The notes beneath the pieces were generated by a model. That model worked only from the letters and a program-made list of their open reading frames with translations. It ran no database searches and was not told the origin of the DNA. A stretch of 5,255 bases of DNA from CAUZSN01 sp963582345. GTDB lineage: Bacteria; Planctomycetota; Planctomycetia; Planctomycetales; Planctomycetaceae. Shown here piece by piece: positions 1-5,255 of the stretch. The stretch is taken from NCBI GenBank assembly GCA_963582345.1, contig CAUZSN010000176.1, positions 1 to 5,255 of the forward strand, written 5' to 3'. The stretch's first letter is position 1. Each line of letters starts with the position of its first letter. The translations under genes and the position numbers were made by a program.

Positions 1-93
1 CTGCTTGAGCAGGTTGGACTGACGTACAGTATCCAAACCGACGGAATTCGAATACACAACTCCGAAACGAATAGATCATTGCCCACAGAGTAA
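1..93 (+). CDS. C-terminal end of an unidentified protein (5' end outside window)
   Basis: Frame 1 is open from the window edge to a TAA at 91-93 and gives 30 residues. The stretch LLEQVGLTYSIQTDGIRIHN resembles the short 'LL..LGLTY.I..DGI.I' unit found near the ends of many planctomycete proteins, similar to the secretin/TonB short N-terminal (STN) fold. That similarity is recalled, not tested. The last residues (SETNRSLPTE) are polar and look like a free C-terminal tail. No function can be given from so short a piece. Only the fit to this unit and the position of the stop just before a non-coding stretch support it as real. Confidence 0.5.
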   Translation: MLEQVGLTYSIQTDGIRIHNSETNRSLPTE

Positions 94-96
94 CGT

Positions 97-129
97 AAGT
101 CTTCCTCAAGGCGACGTCTGTAAAGACTT
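97..129 (+). terminator. Weak hairpin after the upstream gene
   Basis: AAGTCTT (97-103) is perfectly complementary to AAGACTT (123-129), leaving a 19-base loop. It starts four bases after the stop codon of the upstream gene and is followed by TAAAG, not a clear T-run. The position suits a terminator, but the stem is short, AT-rich and has a long loop, so it may be chance. Confidence 0.22.
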
Positions 130-253
130 TAAAGCGAAAGAAGATTTGCGACGACCACAGCCAGTGTCTCTCGGCTTTGACGCTATTGAAAGAATATCCC
201 AATTCTAGCGAATGCGATTACGAGAAATTCTAACGGAATTACCTCGAAAGGTT

Positions 254-283
254 TTGTCCTGTGACTGTCCGGTTTCTTATACG
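254..283 (+). promoter_or_regulatory. Possible sigma70-type promoter for the BFD-like gene
   Basis: TTGTCC (254-259) and TATACG (278-283) each match four of six bases of the -35 and -10 consensus and are 18 bases apart (17 if TTATAC is taken as the -10). Transcription would start near 290, about 50 bases before the GTG start at 340. This is a consensus match only. Planctomycete promoters are often weakly conserved. Confidence 0.25.
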
Positions 284-339
284 AACATTGGTCACCAAAT
301 CATCCTCAACGTTTCTTCCGAGACCCTTGGAAAACAATT

Positions 340-666
340 GTGAAACTTGACGACACCATCTGCTATTGCTTTCACATTCCTAAACGCAAGATCATCAACT
401 TCATCCGCATCCACAGACCGCGCCGTGCCAGCCAGATCAGCGAATGTGGTGGTGCGGGAACCGGTTGTGGTTGGTGTGTTCCTTTTTTGAAGCGTTATTT
501 TTCAGAACAAATGGAAGGACGAACTCAGAAGCCTGATACGATCTTGCCGGATGAATATGCGAGCCTGCGAGGTAAGTATATTCGAGTCGGCGCCGGTGTT
601 CCTCCTCCAGACGCCATTCCGCCTCCGTCGGTCCAAGGCTCTAGCAAGAACCGAGACGAACCATAG
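340..666 (+). CDS. BFD-like [2Fe-2S]-binding protein
   Basis: This 108-residue cytoplasmic protein has a bacterioferritin-associated-ferredoxin (BFD)-like domain in roughly residues 5-52. The expected ligands are C8-x-C10 and C43-x-x-C46, with the second pair in the hallmark GAGTGCGWC loop. BFD domains hold a [2Fe-2S] cluster. In E. coli Bfd this helps release iron from bacterioferritin, but related domains serve as redox modules elsewhere, so the partner here is unknown. An extra cysteine, C36, precedes the loop. Residues about 53-108 form a proline-rich polar tail beyond the fold, so the protein is longer than E. coli Bfd (64 residues). The GTG at 340 is chosen because the family begins a few residues before the first CxC; upstream in-frame codons contain no ATG, GTG or TTG before a TGA at 262-264. 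Only a weak TGGA (328-331) serves as ribosome binding site. The family call is firm; the role is not. Confidence 0.88.
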   Translation: MKLDDTICYCFHIPKRKIINFIRIHRPRRASQISECGGAGTGCGWCVPFLKRYFSEQMEGRTQKPDTILPDEYASLRGKYIRVGAGVPPPDAIPPPSVQGSSKNRDEP

Positions 667-758
667 CGGCACCTTTATTCATTCGACAGCGTCCAGTTCG
701 TTTAAGGTGTCTCAGCCATGCCAATGATTGGACGATTAACGTATAAGAGCGACATCAA

Positions 759-2102
759 ATGGACTCATCGAGCAAAGTTCTGCGAATGTTCGTCTTGTCG
801 GGAACAGCCGGCCTCCTTCTAGCGATCCCAGCAACGGCATATGATGACGGTGCCGCCCAAAACTATTGGCCGCAATGGCGCGGACCGAAGGGCACTGGCG
901 TTGCGCCGAATGCCAACCCGCCTGTAGAATGGAGCGAGATAAAGAATATTCGATGGAAGCTCGCGCTACCGGGCAGCGGCCATTCAACACCGATTGTCTG
1001 GGACAATCGTGTGTTTATCACCACGGCGGTCCCTTTCGGCGAACGTCTGAAACCAATCTATGACAACGCGCCCGGCTCGCATGACAATTTACCGGTGACA
1101 CACCGCCACAAGTTTGTGGTCCTAGCCGTCAGTCGTCGTGATGGAAAGATCCTCTGGCAGCGGGCAGTGCATCAGGAGATTCCGCACGAAGGCGGTCATA
1201 ACACTGGAAGCCTGGCATCCGCCTCGCCTGTGACTGACGGCGAGCATCTGTTTGTATTCTTTGGCTCACACGGGCTGTATTGCCTTGGCTTGAACGGCGA
1301 ACAGCATTGGAAAAAAGACCTCGGAAAAATGCAGACCAAGCACGCGCATGGCGAAGGAGCATCACCAGTACTGCACGGCGACACCTTGATCGTCAACTGG
1401 GACCACAGAGGTCTGTCATTTGTGGTTGCTTTTGACAAAAGGACCGGCAATCAACGATGGAAAGTTTATCGCGACGAGGTCACGTCGTGGGCTACGCCAA
1501 TCGTGGTTGAACACCACGGCAAACCGCAGCTCATTGTCAGCGGCACCAGTCGCGTGCGCAGCTACGACCTGGCCACTGGAAAGGTCATCTGGGAATGCGG
1601 CGGTCTGTCAGCCAATATTGTTGCGTCACCGGTGGCGGCGGACGGCGTGGTGTATGTTGGTAGCAGCTACGAAAAGCGGGCATTGCTGGCAATTCGTCTA
1701 AATGGTGCCAAAGGCGACATCACCGGAACTGATCAAGTCGTGTGGGACCGCTTTCGAGGCACACCGTACGTTCCGTCGCCTCTACTTTACGGAGACGCGC
1801 TGTACTTTCTAAGGCACTATCAAGGGATCCTTACTCGCATCCATGCAAGAACCGGCAACGACCGGCCTGGCTCATTTCGCCTCGGTGGTATTCGCAACGT
1901 TTACGCCTCACCAGTCGGGGCCGCCGATCGTGTCTACGTAACTGACCGCAATGGCACAACAATTGTGGTCACTCACAATGTGAAACTCGAGTTGCTGGCC
2001 CGCAACAGTCTGGATGACAGCTTCAGCGCCTCGGCTGCTATCGCCGGCAACGAGTTATACTTGCGAGGACACCAAAGTCTTTACTGCATCGCAGCGGAGT
2101 GA
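759..2102 (+). CDS. Exported PQQ-like beta-propeller repeat protein (BamB-like fold)
   Basis: The 447-residue product starts with a signal peptide: basic K6 and R9, a hydrophobic core at about residues 11-24, and a likely cut after A25-T26-A27. It should therefore be periplasmic or surface-exposed. WPQWRGP (37-43) and GHSTPIVW (74-81) are the usual opening of planctomycete 'PQQ-binding-like' propeller proteins. Propeller blades repeat as a pattern of 'SPV/TPIV..DG..V.V' followed by 'A.D..TG...W': examples lie around 119-133, 155-184, 200-234, 245-278, 288-312, 338-365 and 382-404, and the chain closes with LYCIAAE. The fold resembles BamB and PQQ dehydrogenases, but the dehydrogenase catalytic residues are not evident, so an enzyme activity should not be assumed; a binding or scaffold role is as likely. 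The ATG at 759 gives a better signal peptide than the ATG at 786 (M10) and has a weak AAGAG (745-749) upstream. The gene lies 92 bases after the BFD-like gene. Confidence 0.9.
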   Translation: MDSSSKVLRMFVLSGTAGLLLAIPATAYDDGAAQNYWPQWRGPKGTGVAPNANPPVEWSEIKNIRWKLALPGSGHSTPIVWDNRVFITTAVPFGERLKPIYDNAPGSHDNLPVTHRHKFVVLAVSRRDGKILWQRAVHQEIPHEGGHNTGSLASASPVTDGEHLFVFFGSHGLYCLGLNGEQHWKKDLGKMQTKHAHGEGASPVLHGDTLIVNWDHRGLSFVVAFDKRTGNQRWKVYRDEVTSWATPIVVEHHGKPQLIVSGTSRVRSYDLATGKVIWECGGLSANIVASPVAADGVVYVGSSYEKRALLAIRLNGAKGDITGTDQVVWDRFRGTPYVPSPLLYGDALYFLRHYQGILTRIHARTGNDRPGSFRLGGIRNVYASPVGAADRVYVTDRNGTTIVVTHNVKLELLARNSLDDSFSASAAIAGNELYLRGHQSLYCIAAE

Positions 2103-2130
2103 AACCTCGACGCGTGTGTTGGTCATTTCG

Positions 2131-2159
2131 TTGACACCTTTCCATGTTGGCCATAAGAT
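2131..2159 (+). promoter_or_regulatory. Predicted sigma70-type promoter of acs
   Basis: A perfect -35 hexamer TTGACA (2131-2136) is followed after exactly 17 bases by TAAGAT (2154-2159), which keeps the important first T-A and final A-T of TATAAT. It lies 28 bases after the propeller gene and would start a transcript near 2166, giving acs a 5' leader of about 125 bases. This is the best promoter match noticed in the window and makes acs its own transcription unit. Confidence 0.5.
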
Positions 2160-2210
2160 CGGCAGTCAATCCGAATTAGAATTGTACATAGAGTTACAGC
2201 TGCTGCTTCA

Positions 2211-2270
2211 ATGAAGATGTCTCACGCGGTGCTGTGGCGCTCGAACCAGCGCATTTGCTTTCTCGCCTGA
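2211..2270 (+). CDS. Possible 19-residue leader ORF upstream of acs
   Basis: Inside the predicted acs leader an ATG at 2211 opens a frame of 19 codons (MKMSHAVLWRSNQRICFLA) ending with TGA at 2268-2270, 20 bases before the acs start. A second ATG lies at 2217. No Shine-Dalgarno sequence is visible ahead of it and no run of a single regulatory amino acid is present. It may be chance. Its stop codon falls inside the right arm of an inverted repeat (2268-2274) that ends beside the acs ribosome binding site, so translating it would affect that structure. Confidence 0.15.
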   Translation: MKMSHAVLWRSNQRICFLA

Positions 2271-2274
2271 GACA
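2218..2274 (+). promoter_or_regulatory. Nested inverted repeats in the acs 5' leader
   Basis: TGTCTCA (2218-2224) is perfectly complementary to TGAGACA (2268-2274). Within the enclosed 43 bases GCGCT (2237-2241) pairs with AGCGC (2248-2252) around a six-base loop. The outer stem ends one base before the acs Shine-Dalgarno sequence. This could be an RNA structure affecting translation, but I recognise no known riboswitch and the stems are short. Confidence 0.25.
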
Positions 2275-2275
2275 C

Positions 2276-2281
2276 AAGGAG
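2276..2281 (+). promoter_or_regulatory. Ribosome binding site that fixes the acs start
   Basis: AAGGAG lies nine bases ahead of the ATG at 2291 and is the clearest Shine-Dalgarno match seen in the window. It shows that translation begins at 2291 and not at the in-frame GTG at 2234, which would add 19 residues unlike the family. Confidence 0.8.
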
Positions 2282-2290
2282 TCACTCACT

Positions 2291-4246
2291 ATGAACATGG
2301 GTTCCGGCGAAGCTATTGAGAGCGTTTTGAAAGAATCACGCTTATTTCCGCCCGCAACGGAGTTCACCGCCAACGCCAACATCAAGAGTGAACACGAATA
2401 CCAGCAAATGTGGCAAAAGGCTAAGGACGACCCATCCGGTTTCTGGGGCGAGATGGCCGAAAATCTGGATTGGTTCCAGAAGTGGAAAACCGTCGTCGAA
2501 GGCGAAATGCCGGAAACAAAATGGTTCGTCGGCGGCAAGTTGAACGCCTCGTACAATTGTCTGGACCGCCATCTAACTGGCTGGCGCAAAAACAAAGCGG
2601 CTATTGTTTGGGAAGGCGAACCTGGCGATCGCCGCGTATTGCGATATCAAGATTTGCACCGTGAGGTCTGTAAGTTCGCTAACGCACTGAAGACGCTGGG
2701 CGTTCAGACCGGCGACCGTGTGACGTTGTACATGCCCATGATACCCGAATTGGCAATCGCCATGCTGGCGTGCGCTCGGATTGGTGCACCGCATTCAATC
2801 ATTTTCGGCGGCTTCAGCGCCGAAGCGGTTGCCGAACGCAATAACGACGCTCAATCGAAAGTGGTCGTCACGGCCGATGGCGGCTGGCGCCGCGGCAAAG
2901 AAGTGAAACTAAAAACGGCCGTCGATGAAAGTCTCGAAAGGTCGCCGTCAGTTGAAAAAGTGGTTGTCGTACGCCGAACGGGCTCGCAAGTCGAAATGGT
3001 CCCGGACCGCGATTATTGGTGGCATGAATTGATGGAAGGCGCTTCGACGGAATGCGATCCGGTCGAAGTCGATGCCGAACATCCGTTGTTTATTCTGTAC
3101 ACCTCGGGCAGTACCGGAAAACCGAAAGGCGTTCTGCACACAACTGGTGGTTACATGCTGAACACCACTATGACGACGCGATGGGTCTTCGATCTGAAAG
3201 ACGACGACACGTACTGGTGCACAGCTGACATTGGTTGGGTCACGGGACATAGCTATATCATCTACGGTCCGCTGTCAAACGGAGCGACCTCGGTGATGTA
3301 CGAAGGGGCTCCAAACTGGCCGGACGAGGGCCGCTTTTGGCAAATTGTCGAGAAGTACCAAATCAACATCTTTTATACCGCGCCCACGGCCATTCGTGCC
3401 TTCATCAAATGGGGTGAAGAGTGGCCTGCGAAATGTGATTTGTCCAGTTTGCGGTTGTTAGGTACTGTCGGGGAACCGATCAACCCCGAGGCCTGGATGT
3501 GGTATCATCGTGTCATCGGCCAGGAACGCTGCCCCATCGTCGATACTTGGTGGCAGACTGAAACGGGCGCCATTTTGATTAGCCCACTGCCGGGTGTGAC
3601 GGCAACCAAACCGGGTAGTTGCACCAAACCGCTGCCGGGCATTGTGCCTGACATTGTCACTAAAGACGGCACTAGTCTGCCCTACAACAAGGGCGGATTG
3701 CTTGTGATGCGGCAGCCATGGCCATCAATGCTGCGAACGTTGCACGGGGACCACGAGCGGTTTGTCGAAACATATTTCGATGAGATTCCCGGCTGTTATT
3801 TCTCCGGCGACGGCGCTCGTCGCGACGAAGATGGTTACTACTGGATCATGGGCCGCGTCGATGACGTATTGAATGTGGCGGGCCACCGACTGAGTACGAT
3901 GGAGGTGGAAAGCGCGCTGGTTTCGCACGAGCATGTTGCGGAGGCCGCAGTGGTTGGGTTCCCGCATGACATCAAAGGCGAAGGTATTTGCTGTTTTGTT
4001 ACGTTGTCCTCCGGAGACGGAAATGAAACCCTGAAGCAGGAACTAAAAGAACACGTCCGCAAGCAAATCGGCGCTATTGCAACGCCAGACCAAATCCGTT
4101 TTTCCGCCGCGGTCCCAAAAACACGCAGCGGCAAGATCATGCGACGCCTGCTGCGGGACATTGCCGCAGGTCGAGAACAAGTCGGTGACACGACCACGCT
4201 GGAAGACTACTCGGTCCTGTCCAAACTGCGAGAAGAGAACGAATAG
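2291..4246 (+). CDS. acs: Acetyl-CoA synthetase, AMP-forming (EC 6.2.1.1)
   Basis: The enzyme joins acetate to coenzyme A in two steps through acetyl-AMP, using ATP, in the cytoplasm. The product is 651 residues, matching the 652 of E. coli Acs, and appears intact. Visible motifs are the ATP loop TSGSTGKPKG (271-280), IGWVTGHSY (314-322), GTVGEPINPEAW (391-402), DTWWQTETG (418-426), SGDGARRDEDGYYW (505-518), GRVDDVLNVAGHR (521-533) and the C-terminal PKTRSGKIMRR (609-619). By alignment with Salmonella Acs, V317, T318, V393 and W421 line the acetate pocket; the tryptophan indicates preference for acetate over longer acids. K615 is the catalytic lysine that Pat-type acetyltransferases switch off and CobB-type deacetylases restore in other bacteria; neither enzyme is encoded here. 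Residues 197-204 (GGWRRGKE) replace the usual RGG.K CoA-binding stretch with a variant I believe is common. The start at 2291 rests on AAGGAG at 2276-2281 and family length. It has its own likely promoter and terminator. Confidence 0.98.
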   Translation: MNMGSGEAIESVLKESRLFPPATEFTANANIKSEHEYQQMWQKAKDDPSGFWGEMAENLDWFQKWKTVVEGEMPETKWFVGGKLNASYNCLDRHLTGWRKNKAAIVWEGEPGDRRVLRYQDLHREVCKFANALKTLGVQTGDRVTLYMPMIPELAIAMLACARIGAPHSIIFGGFSAEAVAERNNDAQSKVVVTADGGWRRGKEVKLKTAVDESLERSPSVEKVVVVRRTGSQVEMVPDRDYWWHELMEGASTECDPVEVDAEHPLFILYTSGSTGKPKGVLHTTGGYMLNTTMTTRWVFDLKDDDTYWCTADIGWVTGHSYIIYGPLSNGATSVMYEGAPNWPDEGRFWQIVEKYQINIFYTAPTAIRAFIKWGEEWPAKCDLSSLRLLGTVGEPINPEAWMWYHRVIGQERCPIVDTWWQTETGAILISPLPGVTATKPGSCTKPLPGIVPDIVTKDGTSLPYNKGGLLVMRQPWPSMLRTLHGDHERFVETYFDEIPGCYFSGDGARRDEDGYYWIMGRVDDVLNVAGHRLSTMEVESALVSHEHVAEAAVVGFPHDIKGEGICCFVTLSSGDGNETLKQELKEHVRKQIGAIATPDQIRFSAAVPKTRSGKIMRRLLRDIAAGREQVGDTTTLEDYSVLSKLREENE

Positions 4247-4257
4247 GTTCGTTCTCT
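4234..4257 (+). terminator. Perfect 10-bp hairpin spanning the acs stop codon
   Basis: AGAGAACGAA (4234-4243) is an exact reverse complement of TTCGTTCTCT (4248-4257), with a four-base loop TAGG that contains the stop codon TAG (4244-4246). The left arm is coding (the last E-N-E codons and part of the preceding E). Only AGTTT follows, so it is not a classical T-run terminator alone, but with the next hairpin it likely ends or stabilises the acs transcript. Confidence 0.5.
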
Positions 4258-4260
4258 AGT

Positions 4261-4288
4261 TTCGACACGGAGTTTGTGTCGAATATTT
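4261..4288 (+). terminator. Second tandem hairpin downstream of acs
   Basis: TTCGACAC (4261-4268) pairs perfectly with GTGTCGAA (4276-4283) around a seven-base loop, and is followed by the AT-only stretch TATTTAT (4284-4290). It begins three bases after the first hairpin. The position right after acs and the T-rich tail suit an intrinsic terminator, although the T-run is broken. Confidence 0.55.
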
Positions 4289-4303
4289 ATCCGACTACGG
4301 TAG

Positions 4304-5255
4304 CAGACTGTCCACAACACTTCTCCGGTATGCGTCGATGTTCACGCCGAAAAGTTTGGCGTCAAAATTGGCGGCCGAATCATGTGGGATAGCGCCTATG
4401 GAGGCGAATCTAACTTAGCCAATACCCATATTAACAATAACGCAAACATGGATGCCGTTGATGAGTTCGACAACTTCCACGAATTTCGCCGAGTGTGCTT
4501 GTCCGCTAGTGGCAAAGGGTTCAAAATTTTTCTGTACAAGCTCCAAATCGATTTCGCGAACTTCAATGACCCGGTTGCTAAAAATGTGTATCTTGGCGCC
4601 AACCTACCGTTTGGAAAACTTCTGATCGGTCATGTCAAAGAACCGTTCAGCTTGGAGGAGCAGACCAGCAGCAAGCACATCACATTTTTGGAGCGTGCAT
4701 TGCCGAACAACATGGTTCCCGCTCGAAGCACTGGAGTCCTGCTCACTGGCAATTGGGCTGATGGAAGCGGTGTCTGGCAAGTTGGTTTCTTCTGGGATGA
4801 CCTTCAGCAAGGGGACACGGAAGATGACGGAAACGTCGATGCCGAAGACTCAGAATGTCGCAGTGTCACCATGCGGTTGACCCGCCTGCTCAAGAACGAA
4901 GCCGATGGACGCGGCCTAATCCACATTGGTGGTGCGTACCGTCATGTCGAAGAGGGGCAGGACGGCATCAATTTCCGTGCCCGCCCTGAAGTCCATAGCG
5001 ATTTCAGGCTTGTAAAACACGAACGGGAAAAAGAAGGCGAACCAGATGAAGGGCTAGAGTCTTCAGATCGTCCATGCCCAATGTGGCTGGAACTTTTGGA
5101 AAAAGCTATATCCGTTCTGACGCGGATTTGCGAATATGAAAATCTTGCTGAACAGCTACAGACGATTCGGTGGCTTTTCGAGTCAAGGGTATTGACTGGA
5201 GTCGACTTCCTAAAGAAACTGAAAGCCTGTCTGCAATCTGCCGTACCACCCGATG
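4304..5255 (+). pseudogene. OprP/OprO-like porin fragment, lacking its 5' end and joined to unrelated sequence; runs off window
   Basis: One frame is open from just after a TAG at 4301-4303 to the window edge. From about 4349 it reads as a phosphate-selective-porin-type beta-barrel: FGVKIGGRIMWD near the start, EFRR, LYKLQIDFANF, then KEPFSLEEQTSSKHITF (4637-4687), LERALPN, and FRARPEVHSDFRLV ending at 5011. Such proteins form outer-membrane channels for anions or other small solutes. Two things are wrong. No ATG, GTG or TTG precedes the porin similarity; the first ATG (4382) lies inside the first barrel strand with no ribosome binding site, and no signal peptide occurs in any frame between the acs hairpins and here. 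After 5011 the expected barrel strands (usually continuing '..DTG') are replaced by a charged segment and amphipathic helices of unknown family. There is no internal stop or frameshift in over 300 codons, so decay is recent or the frame is still used. A gene caller would probably report a CDS from 4382. The porin call is strong; pseudogene status is inferred. Confidence 0.72.

Noticed and set aside
721..731. Palindrome CCAAT-G-ATTGG between the BFD-like and propeller genes as an operator
   Set aside because: It is only five bases per arm and no regulator or promoter nearby supports it.
736..990. Minus-strand open frame opposite the start of the propeller gene
   Set aside because: It is antisense to a well-supported gene, shows no recognisable domain, and is expected by chance opposite coding sequence.
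2234..2290. Upstream GTG start adding 19 residues to the acetyl-CoA synthetase
   Set aside because: The ATG at 2291 has AAGGAG at the right distance and gives the normal family length; the added residues are unlike Acs N-termini and the segment contains inverted repeats.
2194..2595. 133-residue minus-strand frame opposite the acs leader and start
   Set aside because: No motif or ribosome binding site; it overlaps the strongly supported acs gene and looks like an antisense shadow.
3838..4197. 119-residue minus-strand frame within acs
   Set aside because: It is antisense to the conserved C-terminal domain of acs; its serine- and threonine-rich composition is typical of a shadow frame.
4396..4880. 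Short frames on both strands in the region after acs (4396-4602 -, 4604-4810 -, 4632-4880 +)
   Set aside because: The porin frame explains this region with clear family motifs; the others have none.
5012..5255. A minus-strand gene entering from the right edge
   Set aside because: One minus frame is open here but reads as a serine-rich low-complexity sequence, typical of an antisense shadow; the plus frame has a more protein-like composition.
1..5255. CRISPR array, tRNA/rRNA genes, insertion sequence or defence system
   Set aside because: No regularly spaced repeats, cloverleaf-like segments, transposase motifs or terminal repeats were found by eye on either strand.

Overview
The window looks like ordinary chromosomal DNA of a planctomycete, probably of the Rhodopirellula/Pirellulaceae type. 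I infer this from protein style, not from a database search. The beta-propeller protein opens with a WPQWRGP motif followed by GHSTPIVW. There is a small BFD-like iron-sulfur protein with the GAGTGCGWC signature, and a porin of the OprP class. All of these are familiar in that phylum. Everything recognisable lies on the + strand.

Layout. Positions 1-93 are the last 30 codons of a gene that starts outside the window. Positions 94-339 are non-coding, with a weak hairpin just after that gene's stop and a possible promoter near 254-283. A BFD-like [2Fe-2S] protein (340-666, GTG start) follows. After 92 bases comes an exported PQQ-like beta-propeller protein (759-2102). A 188-base intergenic region (2103-2290) holds a good sigma70-type promoter (TTGACA, 17 bases, TAAGAT), a tiny leader ORF, nested inverted repeats and a strong Shine-Dalgarno sequence. 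It leads into a complete AMP-forming acetyl-CoA synthetase gene, acs (2291-4246). Two perfect hairpins in tandem cover and follow the acs stop codon and probably end its transcript. The rest of the window (from about 4304 to the right edge) is one open frame encoding part of an OprP-like outer-membrane porin.

How the genes relate. acs stands as its own transcription unit and activates acetate to acetyl-CoA. The iron-sulfur protein and the propeller protein share orientation, but nothing in the sequence ties them to acs functionally. I see no mobile element, CRISPR array, RNA gene or defence system.

The strangest part is the porin frame. Its porin similarity begins before any usable start codon and no signal peptide can be found. 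The similarity stops abruptly near 5011, where the frame runs on without a stop into a highly charged, then helical, non-porin sequence with different codon use. This is either a rearranged gene remnant, a genuine fusion, or an assembly chimera.
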